Positions 22,581 to 32,286 of a stretch of DNA of 38,380 bases are shown here, one piece after another. The position numbers and the translations under genes are program-made. Within the stretch, counting starts at the first letter, position 1, and every line of letters starts with the position of its first letter. The notes under the pieces were generated by a model. That model was not told where the DNA came from. It saw nothing but the letters and a program-made list of their open reading frames with translations, and searched no databases. Origin of the DNA: CAYMKL01 sp964390805 (GTDB taxonomy: Bacteria; Chloroflexota; Anaerolineae; VGOG01); assembly GCA_964390805.1 (NCBI GenBank), contig CAYMKL010000066.1, forward strand, positions 1 through 38,380, given 5' to 3'.

Positions 22581-23269
22581 GAGTCAGTGGTCAGTCTATA
22601 GCCCACTCCGCGGACGGCGACCAGCAGTTCGGCGGCGGCGGGGGCGGCGGCCCTCAGCTTGGCTCGCAGTCGCTTGACGGCGGTGTCCACGCTCCGTAGG
22701 TCGCCGTAGTAATCGTAGCCCCATACCCGGTTCAGAAGCTGCTCGCGGGTCAGCACCTGGCCGGCGTGAAGCATGAAGGTCCGCAGCAACTCGAACTCCA
22801 GGGCAGACAGGGAGAGGGGCGTCCCCTGCCAGTGGGCTTCGTGTCGGTCAGGGTCCAGGCTCAGGTCGCTGACTCGCAGGCGGCGACTCGTTGTCGTGAG
22901 TGCGGGCTGGGTGCGGCGGAGCACCGACTTGACGCGGGCCAGCAGTTCCCGCACGCTGAATGGCTTGACTACGTAATCGTCGGCTCCCAACTCCAGCCCG
23001 ACCACGCGGTCCACCTCCTCGTCAAGGGCAGTGAGCATGATGATGGGTATATCCCCCTCTTGCCGCAGGGTGCGGCAGACCTGTAGCCCGTCCACGCCGG
23101 GGAGCATCAGGTCCAGGATGATCAGGTCCGGCTGCTCTCGACAGGCCAGGGCCAGCGCTTCCTCGCCATCGCGGGCCACCAGCACCCGGTAGTGGGCCTT
23201 CTCCAGATTGTAGGTCAGCACGTCCACGATGGACGGCTCGTCGTCTACGACCAGAATAGTAGTGCTCAC
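22571..23269 (-). CDS. Response regulator, OmpR/PhoB family
   Basis: This 232-residue regulator has a receiver domain with acidic pocket D9-D10, phosphoacceptor D53, T80 and K102, followed by a winged-helix DNA-binding domain (ALEFELLRTFMLHAGQVLTR, then GDLRSVDTAVKRLRAKL and VRGVGYRL). It begins with GTG, with AGGAG 5 nt upstream. The gene precedes the histidine kinase in the same operon. The family usually controls phosphate, envelope or metal responses; the target genes here are unknown. Confidence 0.94.
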   Translation of the reverse strand: MSTTILVVDDEPSIVDVLTYNLEKAHYRVLVARDGEEALALACREQPDLIILDLMLPGVDGLQVCRTLRQEGDIPIIMLTALDEEVDRVVGLELGADDYVVKPFSVRELLARVKSVLRRTQPALTTTSRRLRVSDLSLDPDRHEAHWQGTPLSLSALEFELLRTFMLHAGQVLTREQLLNRVWGYDYYGDLRSVDTAVKRLRAKLRAAAPAAAELLVAVRGVGYRLTTDSPL

Positions 23270-23356
23270 CCTCGCTCCTAATTCTATCGTGCTTCTGTGG
23301 CCGTTCTGTGGCCGGGATAGGTCGAATCGGCGGCAGAAGTTCAGGCTTCCAAAGGA

Positions 23357-23385
23357 ATTGTATCACAGGTTGACTGTAGGCGCAA
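23357..23385 (-). promoter_or_regulatory. Putative promoter for the two-component operon
   Basis: On the minus strand TTGCGC (23385-23380) and TACAAT (23362-23357) are 17 bp apart, about 90 bp before the GTG. The -35 is weak. Confidence 0.45.
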
Positions 23386-23416
23386 GGAGGCCCGCAACCG
23401 CAAGAATCGCCGCAGA

Positions 23417-23446
23417 TTGCGGTCAATCTCGCTTTTGTGGTATAAT
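23417..23446 (+). promoter_or_regulatory. Putative promoter for the uridine kinase gene
   Basis: TTGCGG at 23417-23422 and TATAAT at 23441-23446, spacer 18 bp. The 10 bases before the -10 include TGTGG. It is about 50 bp before the start codon and diverges from the regulator promoter. Confidence 0.55.
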
Positions 23447-23462
23447 TATGGAAGTCAGAAGC

Positions 23463-23539
23463 TAGAAATTAGAAATTAGAAATTAGAAGGTACAAGATGA
23501 AAGGTGTCCAATCTCCAATATCCAATCCCCAATATCCAG
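23463..23539 (+). repeat. Two adjacent heptanucleotide tandem repeats
   Basis: TAGAAAT is repeated about 3.5 times at 23463-23488, then TCCAATA-type heptamers about 4.5 times at 23507-23539. The start codon of the kinase gene (23497) lies between them, and the second array encodes its first residues. The GGAAGTTGGA stretch at 35041-35056 has the same 7-bp rhythm. Confidence 0.75.
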
Positions 23540-25242
23540 TAGAATCGGCCTCGCCGCGGCGAGCCGCCCAGGTTCGCTTCTCCGACGGCCGGGGCTTCGA
23601 AGCGCCTATCGGCACGCCGCTGGAGGATTTCACGCGGGCTGCCTTCCCGGACCCCCTGGTTCCGGTGATGGCCGCCCTAGTGGATGGCAAACTGAAAGAG
23701 CTGACTTGGTCGGTTACCTGCGACGTGGAGGCCACGCCCGTCACCCTGGCCGACAGCGACGGTGAGAGAATCTACCGCCGCTCCCTTTCCTTTCTCCTGG
23801 TGGCTGCGGCCCAACAGCTCTTCCCTCAGGCCCAAGTTTACGTGGACTATCCCCTTCCTTTCGGTGGCTACTTCTGCGAGGTGCGGGGGCGGGAACCATT
23901 TACTCCCCAGGAACTCGACCGGCTGGAAGCGCGGATGCGGGAAATGGTCGCCGCCGACCTGCCCATCACCAAGGAGCAAGTACCTCTGCAGCAGGCGGTG
24001 GAACTCTTTCGCGACCGGGGTGAAGAGGAGATGGTCCGCCTGCTCGCCTACCGTCGCAAAGATTATCTGACTCTCTACCAACTGGACGAGGTGCGCGACT
24101 GCTTCCACGGTTACATGGTGCCCTCTACAGGCTATCTGCGCCTCTTCGCCCTGCGTTCCCATCCGCTCGGTTTCGTTCTTCAGTTCGCTCGCCGCTACCG
24201 CCCCACCGAACTGCTCCCCTTTGAGGAATTCCCCCAACTGGTGGCCGTCTTCCGCGAGTACGGCGAATGGGTGCGACGCCTGGCCGTCGAGGAGGTAGGC
24301 GCGCTGAACGAAGCCATTGAGGCCGGACGGATGTCGGAGATCATCCTGGTGGCCGAAGCCCTGCACGAGCAGCGGATCGCCCAGATCGCCGCGGAGATCG
24401 CCCAACGGCGGGGGGAGGTGCGGTTGGTGCTCATCGCCGGGCCGTCCGCTTCGGGAAAGACCACCCTCGCCCGTCGGCTGGCTGTGCAACTGCTGGCTGC
24501 TGGCATCCGCCCGGTGGCTATCAGCCTGGACGACTACTTTCTGGAGCGGGAGGACACCCCGCGGGATGAGCACGGCGAGTACGACTTCGAGGCGCTGGAA
24601 ACAGTGGACCTGGCCCTCTTCAACGACCACCTGTTGCGCCTGATGGAAGGGGAGACGGTGTGCGTCCCCCATTACAACTTCCTTACCGGCCAACGGGAGG
24701 CAGGCGAGACTCTGCTCCTCGGCCCCGACCACGTCCTCCTGGTGGAGGGGATCCATGGCCTGAACCCGGCCCTGGTGTCGGCGCTAACCCCTCAGCACAT
24801 CTATCGAATCTACGTCTCGGCCCTCACCCAACTGAACATTGACCGTCACAACCGCGTCTCCACCACCGATAGCCGACTGATCCGCCGCATCGTGCGGGAC
24901 GCCTGGGCTCGTGGGTACTCAGCCCAGGAGACCATCGCTCGTTGGGAGCGCGTGCGCCGGGGGGAAAGAGACTACATCTTCCCCCATCAAGAAAACGCCG
25001 ACGTGATGTTCAATTCGGCGCTGGTGTACGAGCTGGCGGTGCTGAAACCGTTGGCCGAGCCGCTGTTGTTCCAGGTCAAGCCCTCCAGCCGCGCCAGGGT
25101 CGAAGGGCGGCGGTTGTTGGCCTTCCTGGACTGGTTCCTGCCCTATTATTCGGACATCGTCCCCAGTAACTCCATTCTGAGGGAGTTCATCGGCGGATCA
25201 ATTCTGGAGGAGTTTAGGCCATGGAGAATGGACGCAAAATAG
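23497..25242 (+). CDS. Uridine kinase-like protein with TGS-type N-terminus
   Basis: This 581-residue protein joins an N-terminal region related to the TGS and second additional domain of threonyl-tRNA synthetase (about residues 23-200) to a C-terminal P-loop kinase of the uridine kinase/phosphoribulokinase family. The P-loop is GPSASGKTT at 315-323, followed by SLDDYF and HYNF. Such enzymes phosphorylate nucleosides; the exact substrate is unknown. Start ATG 23497 follows AGAAGG; no later start exists before the conserved part. The first 22 residues come from a heptanucleotide repeat. The 3' end overlaps the next gene by 22 nt. Confidence 0.87.
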   Translation: MKGVQSPISNPQYPVESASPRRAAQVRFSDGRGFEAPIGTPLEDFTRAAFPDPLVPVMAALVDGKLKELTWSVTCDVEATPVTLADSDGERIYRRSLSFLLVAAAQQLFPQAQVYVDYPLPFGGYFCEVRGREPFTPQELDRLEARMREMVAADLPITKEQVPLQQAVELFRDRGEEEMVRLLAYRRKDYLTLYQLDEVRDCFHGYMVPSTGYLRLFALRSHPLGFVLQFARRYRPTELLPFEEFPQLVAVFREYGEWVRRLAVEEVGALNEAIEAGRMSEIILVAEALHEQRIAQIAAEIAQRRGEVRLVLIAGPSASGKTTLARRLAVQLLAAGIRPVAISLDDYFLEREDTPRDEHGEYDFEALETVDLALFNDHLLRLMEGETVCVPHYNFLTGQREAGETLLLGPDHVLLVEGIHGLNPALVSALTPQHIYRIYVSALTQLNIDRHNRVSTTDSRLIRRIVRDAWARGYSAQETIARWERVRRGERDYIFPHQENADVMFNSALVYELAVLKPLAEPLLFQVKPSSRARVEGRRLLAFLDWFLPYYSDIVPSNSILREFIGGSILEEFRPWRMDAK

Positions 25243-26177
25243 AGCGGGCCCAACTACTGGCCCGCCTGGCTGCTGAGCGCGCTGGCCTGCTGGAGCGACT
25301 CATCGGTCTGGACGAGATGGCGCTCACGGAGTCGCCGATCTTTGACGACTGGACAGTCAAGGACTTGCTGGCCCACATCGCTGCCTGGGACCACTGGGAA
25401 CTGGGGGAGATGAAGTGCAGGGCGAGCGGGGAGGTTCCCGATCTCACCGCAGTGCAGGATATGGATGCCTACAACGCAGCAGTCGTGGCCGCGTGGCGCG
25501 ACACAAACCTGGCCGACGTGCTGGTGGAGTTGCAGGATGCCCGCACCGTTTGGGTAACCTGGTTGCAAGCTCTACCCGACGAGGAATTCTTCCGGCAGCG
25601 TCTCTTCGAAGGGAAGGACTGGTCTTTCCCTGGCTGCCTGAAGGGCGTGTGGCAGCACGATGCCGAACACGCCGCTCAGATCGTCGCTTGGCGAGAAGCC
25701 GAAGGGGTGAAGGGGAAAACTGGCCCCAAGGCGGTGCTGCTCGCCGCCCTGAGCGCCGGCCACGACGAACTGTTGGCTGCCGCTGCTTTGGTGCCCCCCG
25801 AGGAGCAGGAATCACGGCTGGTTTGCGGCGAGTGGACGCTCAAAGACGTGCTGGGGCACGTGGCCGACTGGGAATGGCTGGGCGCAGACGGCCTGCGCCA
25901 GATGGCCGCTGGCCGCGCGCCCCAGGTCGAGCACGTCGAGGACCTGGACGCCTGGAACCAGGCCCACGTTGAAGCCCGCTGCGACCAGGTGTGGGAAGCA
26001 GTATGGGCCGACTTCCATGCGGCACGCCGGGCGCTGCTGGAAGTTCTGGACGGGATGAGCCAGGCTGACTTGGAGAGATCTTTCCCCAGCCCTTGGGGCT
26101 CAGACATCACACCCTATCGCTGGGTCTGCGTCTACCTGGCCCATGACCGTGAGCACGCCCAGGGATTATTGTGGTAA
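25221..26177 (+). CDS. Double DinB-like protein (ClbS/DfsB-related)
   Basis: This 318-residue protein consists of two similar halves (about residues 8-160 and 165-318). Both have the pattern of DinB-like four-helix bundles: DDWTVKDLLAHIAAWDHWE in the first and GEWTLKDVLGHVADWEWLG in the second, with later histidines (HDAEHAAQIVAWRE; HDREHAQG) that may complete a metal site. The family includes thiol-dependent transferases and ClbS-type protective hydrolases. Its coding region overlaps the kinase gene by 22 nt, with GGAGGAG before ATG 25221, so the two are co-expressed. Confidence 0.8.
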   Translation: MENGRKIERAQLLARLAAERAGLLERLIGLDEMALTESPIFDDWTVKDLLAHIAAWDHWELGEMKCRASGEVPDLTAVQDMDAYNAAVVAAWRDTNLADVLVELQDARTVWVTWLQALPDEEFFRQRLFEGKDWSFPGCLKGVWQHDAEHAAQIVAWREAEGVKGKTGPKAVLLAALSAGHDELLAAAALVPPEEQESRLVCGEWTLKDVLGHVADWEWLGADGLRQMAAGRAPQVEHVEDLDAWNQAHVEARCDQVWEAVWADFHAARRALLEVLDGMSQADLERSFPSPWGSDITPYRWVCVYLAHDREHAQGLLW

Positions 26178-26273
26178 CGGGGTAACGAGTCAACGAGCCA
26201 ATCTGGTTGTTCTGACTTCAGTGATTGGTGAATACTGATAACTGTTTACTGATCGCTGTTAAGGGGGGTAGTC

Positions 26274-29200
26274 ATGCTGTTAGGAATTCGGTGGGGGAGT
26301 CTACGCAACAAAATCATTGCCTGGGTCTTCGTTCCCATGGCCATCATCCTCATCGCGGTGGCCTGGGTCAACTTCTACTCCTACCGCCGGGTGACAGAGG
26401 ACCTGGTGATCGAACGAAACAAGGAGCTGGCCCGCCTTTCGGCTGTCCAGTTGATGGTGGATATGACGGGATACACCGACACCCTCTCTGTCTTGGCGCG
26501 CACCGCAGACATCTACGGAGACGACCCGACTGCCCAACGTGACGCCCTCAAGTCGGCCAGCCGGCGTTTAGCGGCCTTCGACGGCGGTGTACTCATCATC
26601 AATGCTTTCGGCACGGTCGTGGCTGCCGAACCGGAGCGGCCGGAGGTTTTGTGGCAGAATTGGGCGAATCGCATCTACTATCGTCAGATGCTTCGCTCCC
26701 AGACACTAAACACACCGGGGCCAGTCTTCTCGGACATCGTGACCGACGGGCCGGAGGGCATGGAAGTCATCGTCGCTGCCGTGCCCATCACGGACGAGTG
26801 GGGCGATTTCGTGGGAGTGATGGCTGGCATGTTTCGTCTGGGCGCAACCAGCACCAATGTTCTTTACGATGGCATGGCAAAGTTTCGCGTCAGGGAGAGT
26901 GGCAGCCTCTATCTGGTGGATGGTAGTGGTCGGGTGATTTACCATTCTGATCCCGACCGCATTGGAGACGACATCTTGGCGCAAGCGGTGGTGCAGAAGG
27001 TATTGAACAGGGACGTGGGCGCCGTTCGCACTGGTGATTTCGAGGGCCGGGACATTGTCGCCAGCTTCGCTCCGGTGCCGGGCACCGCTTGGGGGCTCGT
27101 TGCCGAGGAAAGTTGGTCTGCACTGATCGGCCCAAGTGAAGGCTACAGGCGGTTTCTGCTATTGCTGCTGGCCCTGGGTGTGGCTGTGCCGACCCTCGTC
27201 GTCACCGTCGGGGTCGGACGGATCACGAGCCCCATCGCGGAACTCATAGCCGCCGCCCAGGAGGTAGCGGGCGGCAAGTTCGACCAGACGATCACTGCGC
27301 CTACCGGGGATGAAGTGGAAGAGCTGGCTGAGCAGTTCAATCTCATGTCAGCCCAACTCCAGGAATCGTACACTAGCCTGGAGCGAAAGGTAGCCGACCG
27401 GACCAAAGAACTGGCCACCCTTAACAGCATCGGAGCCAGCGTCAACGAGTCGCTCGACCTGGACGAGACGCTGAACCGAGCTCTGGACGGGGTGTTGGAC
27501 CTGCTGGACCTGGAGGTAGGCGAGATTCGCCTGCTGGATGAAGAGAGCGACGAATTGGTCATCCACACCCAGCGAGGACTGTCGCCCGAGTTCGTACGCC
27601 TGGCAGATCGGCGAAAGGTGAGCGAGACGCTGCCTGGACGCATTGTCCTGTCGGGCGAGCCAGTCATTGAATGGAACGTTTTTGCTCACCCACGGTATCG
27701 GTCAGCCCAGCAAGAAGGGCTACAGGCCATGGCCATCCTCCCCTTGCGGGCAAAAGAGAAGCTCCTGGGCACGCTGAGCCTGGCTACCCGGCGTGCCCCC
27801 CGGCCCTTCACCGGGAACGAACGGGAGTTGCTGCAGGCAGTGAGCGATCAGGTGGGGGTGGCCATTGAGAATGCACGGCTCTATGAGAAGGTGCATGAGC
27901 GGGCCGAAGAGTTGGAAGAGAAGGCTGAACGGCTGGCTCTGGTCAATGACCTGTCGGCCACCATCAACTCCACCCTGGACCTCAGCCTGGTATTGCAGAT
28001 GGCCGTGGAACAGATGACCAAGATCTTCAACGTAGAGCGAAGCGGCCTGGTCATTTTCGACTACCGACAGGGCTACGGCCACTTGGTGGCCCGGTATCCC
28101 AAGCGAGACCCCCATGATCTGGACGTCCGAATCCCCTTGGCAGACAACCCGGCGACGGAGCAAATCATCAGAACCAGACAACCTTTGCCCATAGAGGATG
28201 TCCAGAACGATGCCTTGATGGCGCCGGTGCGGGAGATGGGTGAGTTGGCCGGCATCGTGTCCATGTTGATCGTGCCCCTGGTGGTCAAAGACGAAGTCAT
28301 CGGCACCATCGGTCTGGATGCCATGAATGTCCCCCGACGTTTCTCGGCGGAGGAGATTGACCTGGCACAGACCATCGCCAACCAGATATCCATCGCCCTG
28401 GAGAACGCCCGTCTGTTCGAGTTGACCGATGAGAGGCTGACCATTAGAGTGGAGCAATTGGCCGCCTTGCAACGGGTGAACGATGCGGCCAACGCCAATC
28501 TGGAGCTCTCGGCCCGTCTGCAGGCCATCATCGAAACTACGGTTCAGGTGTCCAGGGTTGAGGCCGGCACCATCTACCTGTGCGACGAGGCTGGCCAGGA
28601 GCTAGTCCTCAGCGCGGCGGTGGGACTCGATCCCAAAGCCATCGGAAAGGCGCGCCTGAAACTGGCAGAGGGCTTGACAGGTTGGGTGGCCCGGGAGCGA
28701 CAACCATTGAGTGTGCCAGACGTTACCCAGGATGCGCGCCACAAACGCATCCCCGGGCTGGGTCTGGGGCAGTATCGGGGCTGGCTGGGCATTCCCCTGT
28801 GCCTGGACCGTACAGACCAACTTCTGGGGGTGATGAACTTGCGCACCGTCGCGCCCAGGGAGTTCACGGCCGAGGAGATAGATTTCCTGGATACCCTGGC
28901 CGGGCGGGTGAGCGTGGCCATTGACAACGCCCGTCTGTTCGCCGAGAGCCAGCGGCAACTGGCTCGATTGACAGCTCTGCGCGAGATTGACCATGCCATC
29001 AGTTCGCCTCTGACTCTACAGGAAACCTTGAACGTGTTGCTGGAGGGGATCAGCCAGGTGCTTCCGGCGGATGCCTGTGCGGTGATGCGGGTCAATCCGG
29101 CGATCCAGGAACTGGAGTTCGCTGCCAGCCGTGGTCTGAGCCCGGAGTATCAGCGGGCCTTGCGTCTGCGGGTGGGGGAAAGCATCGCTGGCCGCATCGC

Positions 29201-31529
29201 TGTCGAGGGCCAGCCCATTTCCATTGCTCACCTGCCGACCGATCCACTGACCAAGGCCCCGGCCCTGGTGGAGGAAGAGGGGTTGGTTTCCTATCTGGGG
29301 GTGCCGCTGCACCTGGAGAAGCGGGTCATCGGCGTCCTGAGTCTGTACACCAGGCTGCCTCACGTCTTCAGCCCCGAAGAGGTGGGCTTCGCCGATACCT
29401 TAGGAGGGCAGGCAGCCATCGCCATAGAGAAAGCCCGCTTGCTGCAGGAGACCCAGGAGGGATTGGCCCGCACCACCAGGCTCTATCGTCTGAGTGCCAA
29501 CGTGGCCTCCAGTCTAAGCCTATCAGAAGTAGCTGACATGGTGGTGTGCAAAGTGAGGGAGGCAGCGGGAGCCAGAGCGGCGGGGATCAACCTGATGGAT
29601 GTGGAGGGCCATCGGAGGTTCCGGGCCGGCGCGGGCCTGAGCGAGAGGTGCCAACAGGAAGCCACTCCGCGTCCCTTGGGCAGTACTATGACCGTGATGC
29701 GCACCGGTCAGCCGGTGATCGTGGCCAACGTGGCCGACGCCCCAGAATCAATCCATTCCCGGGTTCAGGAAGAAGGGATCAGGGCCCAAATTGGGCTTCC
29801 GCTGAGGGTGAGGGAGCGCGTGATAGGGGCCATGTTCGTCCACTATGAAGAACCTCACGCCTTTTCCCAGAGTGAGGTAGAGACCCTGTCCATTTATGCC
29901 AACCAGGCAGCCATCGCCCTGGAGAATGCCCACCTCTTTCGCGAGGCAAACGAACAGGCTGAGCAATTGGCGACCCTGAACGAGCTGGCCAACACTGTTT
30001 CCACCATCCTGGATCTGGAGGAGGTGCTGGAGACGATCTATCGCCAGACGCAGCGCATCATCCCTATTGATGCTTTCTTCATTGCCTTGTACGTTCCCCA
30101 CACGAATCAATTGGACTATAAGTTGCTCTACGATGAGGGGGTACGCTACGATGGGGAAACGGTAGAAACGCCAGTAGGTAGTTTCGTCGAGCAGGTATTG
30201 CTTACCAGGCAGCCGATCCTGGAGAGCCGTGACCCGGATTTGTTGGCCGAGCTGAGCCTTCCTGAGAGACGGGTAGGCAACGTGGACCAGATATCGGCCT
30301 CTCTGATGTATGCTCCTCTCATCTCCGGGGAGGAACTGGTGGGGGTGATCTCCTCCCAGAGCTACGCTCCCTATGCCTATACCCCTCGACATTTGGAGCT
30401 GTTGTGCGGTGTCGCCAGTCATGCGGCCATCGCCATCCACAACGCTCGCCTGTTCCAGAACATACGGCGGCAAGCCAAGGAACTGGCTACCCTGAACAAA
30501 ATGGGGCGACAGGTCGCCAGCATCCTGGAGGCAGAACAACTGCTGGAATTGGTGGTGGCTTTGGCCGCGAAAACCCTGCATGCTGGGGCCTGCACCATTT
30601 ACCTCATTGATCCTGAGGAGCAACTTCTGGTGCTGAAGGCCGTGCAGGGCCTGCCGGCCAGCATGGTGAAGCACATTACTCTCAGGATGGGCGAAGGCCT
30701 GGTTGGCTGGACGGCGATGGAGGCGAGACCGGTCCGGGTGGTTGACGCGCGGCTCGATCCCCGCTGGAAGAACAAGTACGAGGACGAAGGGGAGAAGATC
30801 ACCAGCCTGCTGAGCGTACCCATCGTGGTGAGGGAAAAGACCCTGGGGGTGATCGAGTTATTCCACAGGATGACTCCTTTCACGCCCCAGGACGAAGCGC
30901 TGCTGGTTACCCTGGCCAGCCAGGTAGGCGTCGCCCTGGAGAACGCCCGGCTCTATCAGGACGTGCGGGGGGTGTATCTCAGCACCATTCGCTCCCTGGC
31001 CACGGCCATTGATGCTCGCGATCCCTACACCAAGGGTCATTCTGAGGAAGTAGCCCGCTATGCGGTGTTGATGGCCCGCGAGCTCGGCTGGCCGTCAGAG
31101 GATGTGGAGCGGATCGAGTACGCGGGACTCCTTCACGATGCGGGCAAGATCGGTACCCCAGAGGCCATTCTTCGGAAGCCGACGTCGCTCAACCAGGAGG
31201 AGTGGGTGCAGATGCGTCTGCATCCCTTCACCAGTGCCCAGATCATCAAGCCAGTCAGGCCATTGTTTTCCATCGTCCCCTGGGTGTACCACCACCACGA
31301 GCGGTGGGATGGCAGGGGCTACCTGGACGGTCTGGTGGGGGAGAGGATCCCACTGGAAGCACGCGTCCTGGCTGTAGCCGATACCTACTCGGCCATAACC
31401 ACGGATCGCCCCTACCGGCCAGCTCGTTCACCGGAGGACGCGGTAGCGGAACTGCGTCGTGTGATGGGCAGCCAGTTGGATCCCGAGGTGGTGAAGACTT
31501 TTCTGGAAGTGTTGAAGCGGGGAGGATGA
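26274..31529 (+). CDS. Giant membrane sensor: dCache, HAMP, seven GAF domains, HD-GYP
   Basis: This 1751-residue protein has a membrane segment at about residues 14-34, a dCache-like extracytoplasmic domain (about 45-290), a second membrane segment (about 292-313) and HAMP (about 313-365). Seven GAF domains follow, each introduced by a similar helix (LATLN..., LALVN..., LAALQ..., LTALR..., TTRLY..., LATLN..., LATLN...). The C-terminus is an HD-GYP domain from about 1570, with LLHDAGKIG near 1620 and HHERWDGRGYLDG near 1672. HD-GYP enzymes hydrolyse cyclic di-GMP. Here the GYP motif reads G-Y-L, a variation that might alter activity. The metal-binding H and D residues are present. It is a stand-alone gene. 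Confidence 0.92.
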   Translation: MLLGIRWGSLRNKIIAWVFVPMAIILIAVAWVNFYSYRRVTEDLVIERNKELARLSAVQLMVDMTGYTDTLSVLARTADIYGDDPTAQRDALKSASRRLAAFDGGVLIINAFGTVVAAEPERPEVLWQNWANRIYYRQMLRSQTLNTPGPVFSDIVTDGPEGMEVIVAAVPITDEWGDFVGVMAGMFRLGATSTNVLYDGMAKFRVRESGSLYLVDGSGRVIYHSDPDRIGDDILAQAVVQKVLNRDVGAVRTGDFEGRDIVASFAPVPGTAWGLVAEESWSALIGPSEGYRRFLLLLLALGVAVPTLVVTVGVGRITSPIAELIAAAQEVAGGKFDQTITAPTGDEVEELAEQFNLMSAQLQESYTSLERKVADRTKELATLNSIGASVNESLDLDETLNRALDGVLDLLDLEVGEIRLLDEESDELVIHTQRGLSPEFVRLADRRKVSETLPGRIVLSGEPVIEWNVFAHPRYRSAQQEGLQAMAILPLRAKEKLLGTLSLATRRAPRPFTGNERELLQAVSDQVGVAIENARLYEKVHERAEELEEKAERLALVNDLSATINSTLDLSLVLQMAVEQMTKIFNVERSGLVIFDYRQGYGHLVARYPKRDPHDLDVRIPLADNPATEQIIRTRQPLPIEDVQNDALMAPVREMGELAGIVSMLIVPLVVKDEVIGTIGLDAMNVPRRFSAEEIDLAQTIANQISIALENARLFELTDERLTIRVEQLAALQRVNDAANANLELSARLQAIIETTVQVSRVEAGTIYLCDEAGQELVLSAAVGLDPKAIGKARLKLAEGLTGWVARERQPLSVPDVTQDARHKRIPGLGLGQYRGWLGIPLCLDRTDQLLGVMNLRTVAPREFTAEEIDFLDTLAGRVSVAIDNARLFAESQRQLARLTALREIDHAISSPLTLQETLNVLLEGISQVLPADACAVMRVNPAIQELEFAASRGLSPEYQRALRLRVGESIAGRIAVEGQPISIAHLPTDPLTKAPALVEEEGLVSYLGVPLHLEKRVIGVLSLYTRLPHVFSPEEVGFADTLGGQAAIAIEKARLLQETQEGLARTTRLYRLSANVASSLSLSEVADMVVCKVREAAGARAAGINLMDVEGHRRFRAGAGLSERCQQEATPRPLGSTMTVMRTGQPVIVANVADAPESIHSRVQEEGIRAQIGLPLRVRERVIGAMFVHYEEPHAFSQSEVETLSIYANQAAIALENAHLFREANEQAEQLATLNELANTVSTILDLEEVLETIYRQTQRIIPIDAFFIALYVPHTNQLDYKLLYDEGVRYDGETVETPVGSFVEQVLLTRQPILESRDPDLLAELSLPERRVGNVDQISASLMYAPLISGEELVGVISSQSYAPYAYTPRHLELLCGVASHAAIAIHNARLFQNIRRQAKELATLNKMGRQVASILEAEQLLELVVALAAKTLHAGACTIYLIDPEEQLLVLKAVQGLPASMVKHITLRMGEGLVGWTAMEARPVRVVDARLDPRWKNKYEDEGEKITSLLSVPIVVREKTLGVIELFHRMTPFTPQDEALLVTLASQVGVALENARLYQDVRGVYLSTIRSLATAIDARDPYTKGHSEEVARYAVLMARELGWPSEDVERIEYAGLLHDAGKIGTPEAILRKPTSLNQEEWVQMRLHPFTSAQIIKPVRPLFSIVPWVYHHHERWDGRGYLDGLVGERIPLEARVLAVADTYSAITTDRPYRPARSPEDAVAELRRVMGSQLDPEVVKTFLEVLKRGG

Positions 31530-31616
31530 AGGGGCAATGTGTAATGAGTCAGCGAGGTAACGAGGGACGAGGTAGTGGCATCCCAGAGGTGACAGCCCGA
31601 GACTGGGGGGCGGGAG

Positions 31617-31842
31617 ATGCAACCAGACTTTGAGCGAGAAAGGCGATGGTGGAATGCCAAGTCTCCTGAGGAGGAACAGGACTTGGGCGACGAGGCGATC
31701 AACCGGGCCTTGCGTTGGCGGGAGATCGAGCAGCTTCCAGGATTTCGTGGACTTGTGCGAGCGGTTCGATCGGGAGGTGCTGCCGGATGGCCCTGGCACC
31801 AAGCAGCGGGCGGGGCTGATCGCTGTGGCTGTACCAGTGTGA
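31617..31842 (+). pseudogene. Methyltransferase remnant, internally deleted (copy 1)
   Basis: The frame starting at ATG 31617 begins with FERERRWWNAKSPEEEQDLG and INRALRWREIE, which matches the start of a class I SAM-dependent methyltransferase family as I recall it. About residue 39 the reading frame shifts, and only a short C-terminal piece (FVDLCERFDREVLPDGPGT, RAGLIAVAVPV) follows, ending at 31842. The catalytic middle, including the SAM-binding loop, is gone. The C-terminal piece recurs at 33042-33152 in front of the intact alkD gene. Confidence 0.6.
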
Positions 31843-31853
31843 GGAGAATGACC

Positions 31854-32264
31854 ATGGACATCGAGACTGAAAGGCAACAACTGCTGGAGCAGATTCGCCA
31901 ACGTGCTGATCCTGAGTACCGGGCTGGGTCACTGAAGGTGATTCACACCCAACTCAAGATCTACGGCGTGCGAGTACCTTAGCTTTGCGAAATCGCCCGC
32001 AACTGGCAGCGTGCTCACAAGGACGTTACACACGAGGACCTGCTGGATTTGGTGGAGATGCTGTGGGACGGGGAAGATCGGCATCCCATGATCACCAAAG
32101 CCGTCTCCTGGGCGCCGCGGGAGATGACCAAAACACACTCGGACCAGGTGGCCGCCTACCTGGAGGGGAATCGGGAGGTTCTGGCCGCTCACGTGGTGCG
32201 CGAGGTGGACAACAAGCTTCGCACCGGCCTCAAGAGTGGGAAGATCAGCGGTGGGGCGAAATGA
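31854..32264 (+). pseudogene. Decayed alkD-like copy
   Basis: Homologous to the intact gene at 33164-33916. The first 42 codons align closely, then an in-frame TAG stands at 31979-31981. Alignment continues for about 30 codons, and a deletion of about 110 codons joins the LWDGE region directly to the RHPMITKA region. The last 60 codons match well (VSWAPREMTK, AAYLEGNREVLAAHVVREV). Because of the stop and the deletion of most of the HEAT-repeat core it cannot make an active enzyme. Confidence 0.85.
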
Positions 32265-32286
32265 ACGTAGGCAATGTTAGGCGGGG

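Noticed and set aside
23677..24756. 359-codon minus-strand frame opposite the uridine kinase gene
   Set aside because: Shadow of the kinase reading frame; the plus strand has the P-loop and family motifs.
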